Shown piece after piece: positions 28,019-36,818 of a DNA stretch of 64,000 nt. The stretch lies in assembly GCF_021568695.1 (NCBI RefSeq), contig NZ_JAKGTI010000002.1, positions 310,001-374,000 of the forward strand. The letters are read 5' to 3'. Numbering within the stretch: position 1 is the first letter of the stretch; the number at the start of each line of letters is the position of its first letter. The DNA is from Maritalea mediterranea (GTDB lineage Bacteria > Pseudomonadota > Alphaproteobacteria > Rhizobiales > Devosiaceae). Made by a program: the position numbers and the translations under genes. The notes beneath the pieces are model-generated. The model was not told the origin of the DNA, made no database searches, and saw only the letters and a program-made list of their open reading frames with translations.

Positions 28019-28941
28019 AGCATCACCTTCTTACGGTCACGCGCTACTTGGCGCTGGCGGATATAGGAATCATAAGTAAAGATGGCCAAGGAGACCCAGA
28101 TCAGCACAAAGCTGAACAGCCGCGCTTCATTCAACGGTTCACCCAGCAGCCAGACGGCCAGCACAAAATGCATGGACGGCGCGATATATTGGAAAATGCC
28201 GATTGTGGTCATGCGCAAGCGCTTGGCCCCAAAGGAAAACAGGATTAGCGGCCCCGCCGTCAGTGGCCCACTCATGAACAGCAAAAACCAGATCAGCAGC
28301 CCCGCCTCAGGCGTGGCCATTGGATAGGCTGGGCCAAGCACGGCCAGCATGATCAGCGCCACTGGCGTGATCATCAGCGTTTCGATCAACAGCCCCGGCG
28401 CAGCGCCCACATCGACGGTTTTGCGGAAATAGCCATAAAAGGCGAAACTAAAAGCCAAGGCCAGCGAGATCCACGGCACGCCGCCAAGACCGATCGCCTG
28501 AACACTAACGGCGATAACGGCGATCCCAATGGCCACAGCCTGAAACACATTCTGCCGCTCGCCCAACAACAACATGCCCAGCGCCACATTAACCAGCGGA
28601 GTCATAAAATAGCCAAAGCTCACTGACAACACATTTTCGGTGCCCGCCGCGCCCACAAAGATCGCCCAATTAATGGAGATGGCAATGGTAGATGCCGCCA
28701 GCCACACCATAGATTTTTTGGATTTAAAGACCGCTTTTATTTCGCCCAGCCGATTGGCAATCAACAAAAAGATCGCCACCATAATCGCCGACCAGATCAC
28801 CCGATGCGCCACCACAATATAAGGACTGACATCGCCCAACAGCCTGAAAAACAGCGGAAACAATCCCCATGACGTGTATGCCGACAGCGCCGCGAGGGCG
28901 CCCAATTGGGTCTGGCGAAGCGATTCATCAGTGGTCATCAT
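28015..28941 (-). CDS. rarD: EamA-family permease RarD
   Basis: A 308-residue polytopic inner-membrane protein with about ten hydrophobic helices. The N-terminal segment LGALAALSAYTSWGLFPLFFR, then VVAHRVIWSAI and INWAIFVGAAGTENVLSVSFGYFMTPLVNV are typical of RarD. The substrate is unknown; the family is often annotated as chloramphenicol sensitive. Two adjacent ATGs (28941, 28938) follow AAAGG. It overlaps the MOSC gene by four bases. An inverted repeat GTTTGA-CCAA-TCAAAC lies upstream at 28987-29002. Confidence 0.9.
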   Translation of the reverse strand: MMTTDESLRQTQLGALAALSAYTSWGLFPLFFRLLGDVSPYIVVAHRVIWSAIMVAIFLLIANRLGEIKAVFKSKKSMVWLAASTIAISINWAIFVGAAGTENVLSVSFGYFMTPLVNVALGMLLLGERQNVFQAVAIGIAVIAVSVQAIGLGGVPWISLALAFSFAFYGYFRKTVDVGAAPGLLIETLMITPVALIMLAVLGPAYPMATPEAGLLIWFLLFMSGPLTAGPLILFSFGAKRLRMTTIGIFQYIAPSMHFVLAVWLLGEPLNEARLFSFVLIWVSLAIFTYDSYIRQRQVARDRKKVML

Positions 28942-28986
28942 GGGCCTTTCATGTTCAGGAATGCCTCGCGTACACCTTTTTGACTG

Positions 28987-29002
28987 GTTTGACCAATCAA
29001 AC
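28987..29002. promoter_or_regulatory. Inverted repeat upstream of rarD
   Basis: Perfect 6-4-6 inverted repeat GTTTGA-CCAA-TCAAAC, 46 bases upstream of the rarD start. It may be an operator; no regulator can be assigned. Confidence 0.3.
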
Positions 29003-29052
29003 TGTTAAATAGGGCCAATCAAAATCGGAGATAGCATCATTCACAAAGGCGG

Positions 29053-29856
29053 CTAAAGTGTTGCGAGAAAACTGCTCAAAAGGCCATTGAACGTTTCCGG
29101 GTCTTCCATATTGGGCAAATGGCCTGTCTTCGGCATCACTTGCGCCTCGGCCCGCCGCGCCTCTTGGGCAATCTGTGCGTTGAGCCGTAAATAATAACTT
29201 GAATCATAGCCGCCAGCGACCAGAAGCATTGGCACGTCAATCTCGGGCAACCGAGAATATGTTTCAGGCCGCTGTTGTTTTTGGCTCAACCGCTTATGCC
29301 GCAAACGCTGACCATTCATGTCTAAAAACAGAGCGCGTAGATGGGCGCCAACGCGCCCTTCTTCTGCCCGCACCCCATCTAGCCAAACACGCGCTTCGAA
29401 TTGATTGAACGCCTCCAAGTCCGTTTCGGCTTCCATCGCGTCATACTGGGCTGCAATGTGCTTTTCGCCTGGTTCCAACTCCAAATCAGGCATGCCGGTA
29501 TAAGATGCGGCCACCAACATCAGCCCGCCGACACGATCCGGATATCGCAGCGCAAAGGCAGCTGCAAGACCACCGCCCTGAGAACATCCCACCAAAACGG
29601 CCCGCCCGATGCGAAAGTGATTGAGCACCACCAAAAGGTCATCCAGCTCCGAATAAACAACATCCTCGCTTGTGGTGCGCCCAAACCCTCGTCGGTCATA
29701 TGCGATGGCCTGAATGCCCATATCCATCGCATCCAATTGCGGCAACCACATACGATGATCGGCCACGCCGGCATGGAGAAACACAACCGGTGCGCCGAAG
29801 CCCTGTTCAACGCCGTAAAGTCGGGCGCCATTGTGCTCAATCGTAAAACCGGCCAT
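29053..29856 (-). CDS. Alpha/beta hydrolase
   Basis: 267 residues from ATG 29856, which has GGAGG upstream; the frame extends 15 codons further to 29901 without support. It shows the oxyanion region VVFLHAGVADHRMW, the nucleophile elbow LVGCSQGGG (Ser92), an acid candidate in VAGGYDSS and the catalytic His in PKTGHLPNMEDPE. The fold fits soluble esterase- or lactonase-like hydrolases. No signal peptide is seen and the substrate cannot be predicted. Its 5' end is 106 bases from the divergent host-attachment-type gene. Confidence 0.85.
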   Translation of the reverse strand: MAGFTIEHNGARLYGVEQGFGAPVVFLHAGVADHRMWLPQLDAMDMGIQAIAYDRRGFGRTTSEDVVYSELDDLLVVLNHFRIGRAVLVGCSQGGGLAAAFALRYPDRVGGLMLVAASYTGMPDLELEPGEKHIAAQYDAMEAETDLEAFNQFEARVWLDGVRAEEGRVGAHLRALFLDMNGQRLRHKRLSQKQQRPETYSRLPEIDVPMLLVAGGYDSSYYLRLNAQIAQEARRAEAQVMPKTGHLPNMEDPETFNGLLSSFLATL

Positions 29857-29961
29857 TTCCGCCTCCACGTTGCGGCCAAAATGCCAATTGATATGAAACA
29901 CAATCGGCGTATCATACGTTCTACCTTGCGCACCTTAACTCGAAAAGGAAAGGGCAAAAGG

Positions 29962-30411
29962 ATGAAACCAACAATCACATGGCTTTTGGTTGCAAACGGA
30001 ACGGAAGCGAAAATATTTGAAAACACCGGGCCAAACAAAGGCCTTACACCGCTGACCGACCAAGGACGACAGCGCGAAGCCCTCAAAACCAGTGAGATTG
30101 TGGCGAATGATCGGGGCAGAACCTTTACATCAGCCGGTGACGGCCGCAGCGCCATGGAACAACAGACTGACCCGGACGATGTGGAACACGAAAAGTTCTC
30201 TCGCGAAGTGGCTGACCATTTGAACCGGGCGGCGCAAGAGAACAAGTTCGACCGCCTCATCATCGCCGCACCACCAAAGAGTCTTGGCGAGATGCGCCAG
30301 CATTTCAACAAGCATCTTGAACAGAAGCTGGAGGATGATGTGCCCAAGGATTTGACCAACATCCCAACAGCCGATCTGCCGGACTATTTCAAAAATATGG
30401 TGGTGTTTTAA
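29962..30411 (+). CDS. Host attachment family protein
   Basis: 149 residues beginning MKPTITWLLVANGTEAKIFEN; the upstream extension of the frame to 29401 is antisense to the hydrolase gene and is rejected. The sequence matches the family annotated as required for attachment to host cells: the ANGTEAKIFE start, an internal low-complexity stretch (RTFTSAGDGRSAMEQQTDP), then FDRLIIAAPPKSLGEMRQHF and the ending DLPDYFKNMV. The fold resembles RNA-binding eRF1-like domains, and the name reflects an early rhizobial phenotype. It is followed by a strong bidirectional terminator. Confidence 0.85.
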   Translation: MKPTITWLLVANGTEAKIFENTGPNKGLTPLTDQGRQREALKTSEIVANDRGRTFTSAGDGRSAMEQQTDPDDVEHEKFSREVADHLNRAAQENKFDRLIIAAPPKSLGEMRQHFNKHLEQKLEDDVPKDLTNIPTADLPDYFKNMVVF

Positions 30412-30427
30412 TCCTGCCTGAACAGCA

Positions 30428-30453
30428 AAACGCCCCGCCAAGGCGGGGCGTTT
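30428..30453. terminator. Bidirectional terminator
   Basis: Perfect 12-bp inverted repeat AAACGCCCCGCC / GGCGGGGCGTTT with A/T flanks, between the convergent host-attachment-type gene and ettA. Confidence 0.9.
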
Positions 30454-30476
30454 GAAATTGTTTCAATCTAACCGAT

Positions 30477-32132
30477 TTACCGTGTAAGCGGTTTATAGGT
30501 CACACGTTTTGGGTTTGCCGCATCCGGCCCCAAACGGCGGATTTTGTCTTCTTCATAATCGGCAAAATTGCCCTCAAACCATTCCACATGGCTGTCGCCT
30601 TCAAAGGCCAGCATATGCGTGGCCAACCGGTCAAGGAACATCCGGTCGTGAGAAATAATCACCGCGCAACCGGCAAATTCCTCCAACGCTTCTTCGAGCG
30701 CCGCCAAAGTTTCGGTGTCCAGGTCGTTGGTCGGTTCGTCGAGCAGCAGCACATTGGCGCCGGATTTCAGCATCTTGGCCAAATGCACGCGGTTGCGTTG
30801 ACCGCCGGACAAATTACCAACCTTCTGCTGTTGGTCACCGCCACGGAAGTTAAAGGCCGATGTATAGGCCCGACTGTTCATCTCGCGCTTGCCCAGCGTG
30901 ATGATGTCGTTGCCCTCGGAAATCTCTTCCCAAACGGTTTTGTTCGGGTCCAGCGCATCGCGGCTTTGGTCAACATAGCCCAGCTTGACAGTCTCCCCAA
31001 TGGTGATGCTGCCTTCATCTGGCTCTTCCTGACCGGTGAGCATTTTGAACAGGGTTGATTTACCCGCACCGTTTGGCCCGATCACCCCAACAATGCCACC
31101 AGCCGGCAGGCTGAAATTGAGATCGTCGATCAACAGGCGATCCTCGAAGCCTTTTTTCAGCCCTTCAACATTGATCACCTGATCACCCAAACGCGGGCCA
31201 GGTGGAATGATGATTTGCGCTTTGTTGGATTGGGTCCGCGCCTCGTTGGCCTTCACCAACTCGTCATAAGCTTTAATACGCGCCTTGGATTTGGCCTGAC
31301 GGGCCTTCGGTGAGGCCGCAATCCACTCCTGCTCGCTTTGCAGCACGCGTTGACGGGCGGCATCCTCTGCGGCTTCTTGCTTAAAGCGTTTCGCTTTTTG
31401 GCCCAGATAAGCCGAGTAATTGCCTTCATAGGGAATGCCACGCCCACGGTCCAATTCCAAAATCCAGCCTGTCACATTGTCCAGGAAATATCGGTCGTGG
31501 GTGATGATCAACACAGCACCGGGGAATTCGCGCAAATGCTTTTCCAACCAGGCCGTTGTTTCCGCATCCAAATGGTTGGTCGGTTCGTCGAGCAGCAACA
31601 GGTCTGGCGCTGATAGCAGCAATTGGCAAAGGGCCACCCGGCGCTTTTCACCGCCTGATAGGCTATCAACTGACGCATGCCCTGGCGGACACCGCAGCGC
31701 TTCCATCGCCATTTCCACCTGCGAGTCCAGATCCCATAAGTTTTCCGCATCGATCTGATCCTGCAGCCGTGCGCCCTCTTCCGCCGTCTCGTCGGAATAG
31801 TTCATCATCAGCTCGTTGTAACGGTCGAGGATGGCTTGTTTTTCCTTCACCCCTTCCATCACATTGCCGCGCACATCAAGGCTTGGGTCAAGCTGTGGTT
31901 CCTGCGCGAGATAACCGACTTTGGCGCCATCAGCTACCCAGGCTTCGCCCTGAAACTCAGTGTCGATGCCTGCCATGATTTTCAACAGGGTCGATTTACC
32001 CGCCCCGTTTGGCCCCAAAACACCAATTTTGGCGTCGGGATAGAAACTCAGATGAATGTTGTCCAATACCTTCTTTCCACCGGCATAAGTTTTGGACATG
32101 CCATGCATGTGATAAATAAATTGACGCGCCAT
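30477..32132 (-). CDS. ettA: Energy-dependent translational throttle protein EttA (ABC-F)
   Basis: A 551-residue soluble ABC-F ATPase with two nucleotide-binding domains and no membrane segments. First Walker [10 protein letters not shown] (about 39-47), signature [13 protein letters not shown] and Walker [13 protein letters not shown]; second Walker [10 protein letters not shown], signature [13 protein letters not shown] and Walker [13 protein letters not shown]. The inter-domain linker ([20 protein letters not shown]) is the P-site tRNA interaction motif. EttA binds the ribosomal E site and gates translation according to ATP/ADP. Both sites look catalytically intact. It is monocistronic, with terminators at its 3' side. 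Confidence 0.96.
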   Translation of the reverse strand: MARQFIYHMHGMSKTYAGGKKVLDNIHLSFYPDAKIGVLGPNGAGKSTLLKIMAGIDTEFQGEAWVADGAKVGYLAQEPQLDPSLDVRGNVMEGVKEKQAILDRYNELMMNYSDETAEEGARLQDQIDAENLWDLDSQVEMAMEALRCPPGHASVDSLSGGEKRRVALCQLLLSAPDLLLLDEPTNHLDAETTAWLEKHLREFPGAVLIITHDRYFLDNVTGWILELDRGRGIPYEGNYSAYLGQKAKRFKQEAAEDAARQRVLQSEQEWIAASPKARQAKSKARIKAYDELVKANEARTQSNKAQIIIPPGPRLGDQVINVEGLKKGFEDRLLIDDLNFSLPAGGIVGVIGPNGAGKSTLFKMLTGQEEPDEGSITIGETVKLGYVDQSRDALDPNKTVWEEISEGNDIITLGKREMNSRAYTSAFNFRGGDQQQKVGNLSGGQRNRVHLAKMLKSGANVLLLDEPTNDLDTETLAALEEALEEFAGCAVIISHDRMFLDRLATHMLAFEGDSHVEWFEGNFADYEEDKIRRLGPDAANPKRVTYKPLTR

Positions 32133-32237
32133 AATGCGAACCTCAAATAATAAATGTCTTGCCCAAGCGTTTAAGAGATTGGAACCAAAGACGCAACCAC
32201 AGATGCGGGAATTTCGCCTGTTCTGCCCGGTTATGCG

Positions 32238-32765
32238 CTAAACCGGCAACCCTGTCATGGGTTTGACCACCCGAATGGCCAGGTTGGACTGAATGCGCGC
32301 GACGTGCGGTAGGCGCGACAATCGAGTGCGGTGTAGACGCTCGAAATGATCCGCATCCTCACAAACAAGCCGCAATAAATAGTCAGATGCACCTGCCACC
32401 AGCGAAGCTTCCAGAATCTCAGGCGCCGAGCGCACCGCCTCTTCAAACTCCATCAAGGTGGCTTCGCTCTGGTCGGTCACGCTTACCTCGACATAAAACA
32501 ACATGCCAAAGCCCAAAATGTCGGGATTCAAATGGGCGTGATAGCCCGAAATCAAGCCGCGCTCTTCCAGTAATTTCACCCGCCGATGGCAGGCCGAGGT
32601 CGACAAACCAACTTGCTCTCCCAATTCCTGCATCGAAATCCGGCAATCAGCCTGCAGCGCGCGAATTATTCGCTTATCCAATTGATCAAGAGAAAAAATA
32701 TCAATGTTCCTTTCAACGACAGGATATTTTTCAACCAATGTAATTGTACTTACACAAAATTGCAA
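32238..32765 (-). CDS. Lrp/AsnC-family regulator, divergent from ald
   Basis: Up to 175 residues: a winged helix (LDKRIIRALQADCRISMQELG, STSACHRRVKLLEERGLI) followed by an Lrp ligand-binding RAM domain (FYVEVSVTDQSEATLMEFE, GASDYLLRLVCEDADHFE). No in-frame ATG precedes the helix-turn-helix. TTG 32765 follows a GGGGGA stretch, but that leaves only 61 bases to ald; a downstream TTG or ATT start is possible. Divergence from alanine dehydrogenase suggests it is the alanine-responsive activator or repressor of ald. Confidence 0.88.
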   Translation of the reverse strand: MQFCVSTITLVEKYPVVERNIDIFSLDQLDKRIIRALQADCRISMQELGEQVGLSTSACHRRVKLLEERGLISGYHAHLNPDILGFGMLFYVEVSVTDQSEATLMEFEEAVRSAPEILEASLVAGASDYLLRLVCEDADHFERLHRTRLSRLPHVARIQSNLAIRVVKPMTGLPV

Positions 32766-32826
32766 TTTTTTCCCCCGTTTATTAGCCTATACTGTTCGCC
32801 AAATTTTAATGCGGAGGACGTCTTCA

Positions 32827-33942
32827 ATGAAAATCGGTGTACCCAAAGAAATCAAAAACCATGAATATCGCGTTGGTTTGACGCCTGAGAGCGTGGCTGA
32901 GCTGATCGCCAATGGCCACGAGCTTTACGTGGAAACCAACGCGGGTGAAGGTATTGGCGCAGCCAATGAGGTTTATGAACAAGCTGGCGCAAAAATTCTT
33001 TCGAGCGCCAAAGACGTTTTCGACATTGCAGATATGATTGTGAAGGTAAAAGAACCGCAGGCCAATGAGCGCGCGATGCTCAAGCCCGGTCAAATCCTTT
33101 ACACTTATCTGCACTTGGCCCCGGATCCTGAACAAACCAAAGATTTGGTCGATAGCGGTGCCGTTTGCATTGCTTATGAAACTGTGACCGACGATGCAGG
33201 TGGCTTGCCGCTGCTCAAGCCGATGAGCCAAGTGGCTGGACGCATGTCGATCCAAGCTGGCGCAGCCGCCTTGGAAAAAGCCCATGGCGGTCGCGGCGTT
33301 TTGATGGGTGGTGTGCCAGGCGTATTACCGGCCAAAGTGGTTGTTGTGGGCGGCGGTGTTGTCGGCTTTAACGCGGCGCAAATGGCTGTTGGCATGCATG
33401 CTGACGTGACCATTTTGGACCGCAACCCTGCCCAGCTTGAGCGCTTGTCCAACCATTTCGAAGCCAGCGCCAAAGTGGTTTACTCCACAAAGGCCGCGCT
33501 TGAAGATTTGGTGAAGGAAGCTGATTTGGTGATCGGTGCTGTGTTGGTGCCTGGTGCTGCTGCACCTAAATTGGTGAACCGAGAAATGTTGAAAACCATG
33601 CAGCCCGGCGCTGTGTTGGTTGACGTGGCGATTGACCAAGGCGGCTGCTTTGAAACATCAAAAGCAACCACCCACGCAGACCCAGCCTACATCATTGACG
33701 ATGTAGTGCATTATTGCGTGGCCAACATGCCTGGTGCTGTTGCCCGCACATCAACTTACGCATTGAACAATGCCACATTGCACCACGCCGTGCAGATCGC
33801 CAACAAAGGTTGGAAGCAGGCATTGAAAGATGACGCACACCTGAAAAACGGCCTCAATGTGTGTGATGGCAAAGTGACCTGTGCGCCCGTCGCTCGTGAT
33901 CTTGGCTATGATTTTGTGAGCGCAGACACGTTCCTGATCTAA
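32827..33942 (+). CDS. ald: Alanine dehydrogenase
   Basis: 371 residues, the family length. NAD-dependent oxidative deamination of L-alanine to pyruvate and ammonia. The start MKIGVPKEIKNHEYRVGLTP is canonical; catalytic K75 (VKVKEPQ) and H96 (YLHLAPD) keep the numbering of characterised enzymes. The NAD-binding glycine motif is VVVGGGVVGFNAAQMA. GGAGGA lies about nine bases before the ATG. The frame continues upstream to 32704 in the regulatory region, which is not coding. A strong terminator follows. Confidence 0.97.
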   Translation: MKIGVPKEIKNHEYRVGLTPESVAELIANGHELYVETNAGEGIGAANEVYEQAGAKILSSAKDVFDIADMIVKVKEPQANERAMLKPGQILYTYLHLAPDPEQTKDLVDSGAVCIAYETVTDDAGGLPLLKPMSQVAGRMSIQAGAAALEKAHGGRGVLMGGVPGVLPAKVVVVGGGVVGFNAAQMAVGMHADVTILDRNPAQLERLSNHFEASAKVVYSTKAALEDLVKEADLVIGAVLVPGAAAPKLVNREMLKTMQPGAVLVDVAIDQGGCFETSKATTHADPAYIIDDVVHYCVANMPGAVARTSTYALNNATLHHAVQIANKGWKQALKDDAHLKNGLNVCDGKVTCAPVARDLGYDFVSADTFLI

Positions 33943-33961
33943 TTGCTCTGCCTCACCCTTA

Positions 33962-34002
33962 AAAAAAGCCGCGCGGTTTCCTCCCACCGTCGCGGCTTTT
34001 TT
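33962..34002 (+). terminator. Terminator after ald
   Basis: Inverted repeat AAAAAAGCCGCG / CGCGGCTTTTTT about 20 bases past the ald stop. The remaining 180 bases before the next gene are AT-rich and hold the LysR gene promoter; nothing more specific is seen. Confidence 0.9.
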
Positions 34003-34184
34003 GCGTCTTGTGATCCGGAGGGGGCATTGTTTCGTTATAATGAACAAAGCAGTTCAAAAATCGTTGTGCCTGATAGGACAAGATTGATGACAAGGAAAAT
34101 TTGGCCATAAGGTGAATTGACATTGTTTAGTTTTTTAAACTTAATCAGGTCAAATTGATGGCTTTTGTTTGAAGGAATAGTATA

Positions 34185-35060
34185 ATGGATATGCTCAACG
34201 CCATGCAAACCTTCGTCGCTGTGGCTGAAAACCACGGCATCACTGCGGCAGCTGACAAGCTGGGCTGCTCGAAAGCCATTGTTTCGCGCACATTGAGCCT
34301 GTTGGAAGAACGGTTGGACGTGCGCCTGTTGAACCGCACAACGCGGCGCGTTTCTCTGACCGAGGCAGGCAATGAATATCTAGAACATTGCCGAAATATT
34401 TTGGAACAGAATGCCGAAATCGAAAGCCGATTTGCCGAGAAAAGCCTGGAGCCACAGGGAAGGCTTCGGATCGCCGTGCCGGTAACTTTTGGCTCAAGAT
34501 ATATCGCGCCTCTGTTGCCCGCCTTCTTAGAGCGACACAAAAAGGTGCAAGTGGATTTGCATATGTCCGACCGCTATGTCGATATTATCGAAGAGGGCAT
34601 GGACATGGCGATCCGAATTGGCGCCACCGGGTCGGACTCGTTGATCGTGCGCAAATTTGCTGAAACGCATCACAAGCTGGCTGCGTCGCCAGAGCTGATT
34701 AAGCGGATGGGCGGGCAGCCCAAGGACGTGACCGAACTCAAAAACTGGCCATCAATCACTTACTCCCTGCGGCAGAACGCACCTGCTTGGCAAAATTTCC
34801 GCGTGGCACCGGATAGCATCCGCACCAGCACCAATAATGGTGACACAATCGTCACCTTGGCTGAACAGAGCGTTGGCTACTGTTATTTGCCGACCTTTAT
34901 TCTGAACACGGCCTTGGAACGGGGCACATTGGTGCCAATGTTGGAAGATGAGGCGTCGGACACCACGCCACTCTACGTGCTTTATCCGCATCGACGTCGC
35001 TTGCCGCTCAAAACGCGGGTCTTTATTGACTTCATGGTGGAAAATTTCTCTGATCTCTAG
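34185..35060 (+). CDS. LysR-family transcriptional regulator
   Basis: 291 residues. The N-terminal helix-turn-helix reads GITAAADKLGCSKAIVSRTLSL with the RTTRRVSLTEAG wing of the CrgA/DsdC-like subgroup. The ligand-binding domain begins GRLRIAVPVTFGSRYIAPLLP, with DMAIRIGATGSDSLIVRK further on. The ligand and targets are unknown; neither neighbour is an obvious target by orientation (ald upstream on the same strand, a convergent nitroreductase downstream). GAAGGA lies about nine bases before the ATG. Confidence 0.9.
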   Translation: MDMLNAMQTFVAVAENHGITAAADKLGCSKAIVSRTLSLLEERLDVRLLNRTTRRVSLTEAGNEYLEHCRNILEQNAEIESRFAEKSLEPQGRLRIAVPVTFGSRYIAPLLPAFLERHKKVQVDLHMSDRYVDIIEEGMDMAIRIGATGSDSLIVRKFAETHHKLAASPELIKRMGGQPKDVTELKNWPSITYSLRQNAPAWQNFRVAPDSIRTSTNNGDTIVTLAEQSVGYCYLPTFILNTALERGTLVPMLEDEASDTTPLYVLYPHRRRLPLKTRVFIDFMVENFSDL

Positions 35061-35080
35061 TCAATGCCATCCGACACGAA

Positions 35081-35112
35081 AAAGGTCAGCCGTCCAGAGC
35101 TGACCTTTCTTC
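35081..35112. terminator. Bidirectional terminator between LysR gene and nitroreductase
   Basis: Perfect 10-bp inverted repeat AAAGGTCAGC / GCTGACCTTT with an 8-base loop, flanked by T-rich sequence on both strands. Confidence 0.85.
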
Positions 35113-35138
35113 GCTTTATGGCTGATCAGGCCAAACCC

Positions 35139-35834
35139 TTATTCATAAAAGGTCGCGATCTCGTCTAACGGTTTTTTCTCTGTCGCATGACGGGGAATTT
35201 TGGCGTTTTCATCCGGATACCCCACCACCAGCAAAATATAGGGCTTGTCCGATTTCGGTCGGTCGCAAATTTCATTGAGAAAGCTCATCGGGTTGGGCGT
35301 ATGCGTAAGCGTGGCCAACCCGGCTTTGTGCAGCGCCACCAGCAAAAAGCCAGTGGCGATGGAGACGGATTCCGGCACGTAATAATTTTTGTATTTATTG
35401 CCATCCGCGCCAATGCTGCGCCGTTCGCCAAAAATGGCAATCAACCACGGCGCTTTTTCCAAAAACGGTTTGGAGGCGTCAGTGCCAATCGGTTTCAGTG
35501 CCTTCAGCCATTCATCACCGGCCCGCCCTTCATAAAAGGTCTTCTCCTCAATCTCCGCCTCTTCGCGAATACGGCGCTTCATTTCCGCATTGCCAATCAC
35601 GGCAAAGTGCCAAGGCTGATGATTGGCGCCATTTGGCGCGGTGCCTGCCGCCTTTAGGCAAGTTTCGATGATGTCCCGCGGCACAGGCCGATCAGAAAAC
35701 TCACGCACTGTGTGGCGCGTCTTAATGTCACCATAAAAAGCCTGCGCGGCAGCGCGCATTTCAGCTTGCGACATTTCCTTGTAGTTTGGCAAATCGATGG
35801 GCTCAAACTCCTGCCCGAACTGTTGATCGACCAT
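35139..35834 (-). CDS. Nitroreductase-family flavoprotein, iodotyrosine deiodinase-like
   Basis: 231 residues from ATG 35834, which follows a GGGGGAGAG ribosome binding site; ATGs at 35864 and 35861 have none and abut the operator. It shows FMN-binding motifs of the nitroreductase fold: [37 protein letters not shown], and the C-terminal [29 protein letters not shown], which most resembles the bacterial iodotyrosine deiodinase/BluB-like branch. Substrate is unknown. The palindrome TATTGTC-N-GACAATA directly upstream recurs before the CMD-like gene at 36819, which suggests shared control by the intervening GntR regulator. Confidence 0.85.
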   Translation of the reverse strand: MVDQQFGQEFEPIDLPNYKEMSQAEMRAAAQAFYGDIKTRHTVREFSDRPVPRDIIETCLKAAGTAPNGANHQPWHFAVIGNAEMKRRIREEAEIEEKTFYEGRAGDEWLKALKPIGTDASKPFLEKAPWLIAIFGERRSIGADGNKYKNYYVPESVSIATGFLLVALHKAGLATLTHTPNPMSFLNEICDRPKSDKPYILLVVGYPDENAKIPRHATEKKPLDEIATFYE

Positions 35835-35864
35835 CTCTCCCCCAACGCTATTATTGTCCATCAT

Positions 35865-35879
35865 TATTGTCTGACAATA
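35865..35879. promoter_or_regulatory. GntR operator, copy 1 (nitroreductase promoter)
   Basis: Perfect 7-1-7 palindrome TATTGTC-T-GACAATA. A further half-site GACAATGTC lies at 35891-35899. The same 15-bp palindrome with a different central base occurs at 36769-36783. Confidence 0.7.
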
Positions 35880-35946
35880 TCAAACGACACGACAATGTCA
35901 AGCCGCAGCAGCGACCATCATCATACTTGTAATGGACGAAAACCGA

Positions 35947-36612
35947 TCAGCTTTGAGGCACCATCTCGCGTTTAAAATGGTTACTGGGCAAAGCCTGGAC
36001 CATTTCGCCTGCATTCAAAATATGCTGACGCATCGCCGCGGCAGCTTCAAGCGCCTGTCCCGCCACCATGTGTTTTACAATGTCGCGATGGTCCTGGTTG
36101 GTGCGAAATACCGATTGTTGATCCACCAACACCCGGAATTGCAACCAGTATATGGACGTTTCGAACTGCAGAATGACATTTTTCAAATATTCATTATCCG
36201 CCAAATCCGCGAGATGATGATGAAAGGCGGTATTCAACTGCGAAAATTCGGTCAGGTCACGCTCAGCTTCTGCCGCATCCATTTTCCGCTGCAGCTCTTC
36301 AACATAAGCGGGCGCCGCATGCACGTGCGGCGTGGCGAGCTGCACCCCGAGCGCTTCCAGAGTGGCACGCAGCACATATAAATCGTTGACTTGTTTTCGG
36401 GTGAATTGGCGCACACTGACGCCACGGTGCCGTTCCGACACCAGCAAGCCAGCCGCAATCAGGCGTTGGAATCCTTCACGCACAGTGGACCGGCTGACCC
36501 CTAGATTTTGTGTGAATTCGGCCTCAACCAGACGCATGCCTGGCGCCAAACGCCCCGTGCGCACAGCATCCGTGATCATCTGCACAACAGATTCTACGCT
36601 GGATTCTGACAC
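35947..36612 (-). CDS. GntR-family (FCD subfamily) transcriptional regulator
   Basis: 221 residues from GTG 36612, which has GGGGGG just upstream; a TTG at 36624 is the outer limit. The winged helix is LAPGMRLVEAEFTQNLGVS then RSTVREGFQRLIAAGLLV. The C-terminal all-helical FCD domain (VLRATLEALGVQLAT, FSQLNTAFHHHLADLADNEYL, DHRDIVKHMVAGQALEAAAAM) carries the His residues that bind metal and small organic acids in this family. It lies between two genes that carry the same palindrome, so it is the obvious repressor of both. The ligand is unknown. Confidence 0.9.
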   Translation of the reverse strand: MSESSVESVVQMITDAVRTGRLAPGMRLVEAEFTQNLGVSRSTVREGFQRLIAAGLLVSERHRGVSVRQFTRKQVNDLYVLRATLEALGVQLATPHVHAAPAYVEELQRKMDAAEAERDLTEFSQLNTAFHHHLADLADNEYLKNVILQFETSIYWLQFRVLVDQQSVFRTNQDHRDIVKHMVAGQALEAAAAMRQHILNAGEMVQALPSNHFKREMVPQS

Positions 36613-36638
36613 CAGTCCCCCCAATTGTTACGCCCCAT

Positions 36639-36783
36639 GGACAAGCAGAGATTGAATTTGTCCATTATTCGCACGCTAAAAAGAAAGAGTCCGCTTTGCA
36701 ACCGAATTGCATTGCAATTCGTCCACTTTTCCGAAGATTTTTCCGTATAAATGCGGATTATTCTCTATTATTGTCCGACAATA
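36639..36783. promoter_or_regulatory. Promoter region with three inverted repeats, including GntR operator copy 2
   Basis: The gntR-CMD gap holds GGACAA-N13-TTGTCC (36639-36663), a perfect 9-1-9 palindrome CGAATTGCA-T-TGCAATTCG (36703-36721), and TATTGTC-C-GACAATA (36769-36783). The last is identical, apart from its centre, to the site before the nitroreductase gene, and lies 35 bases upstream of the CMD-like ATG. Confidence 0.65.
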
Positions 36784-36818
36784 TAGCCGAGCAAATCACA
36801 AGAACGGAGGAGATGTAA

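Noticed and set aside
29401-29961. N-terminal extension of the host-attachment-type frame
   Set aside because: It is antisense to the alpha/beta hydrolase gene, and the family start is at 29962.
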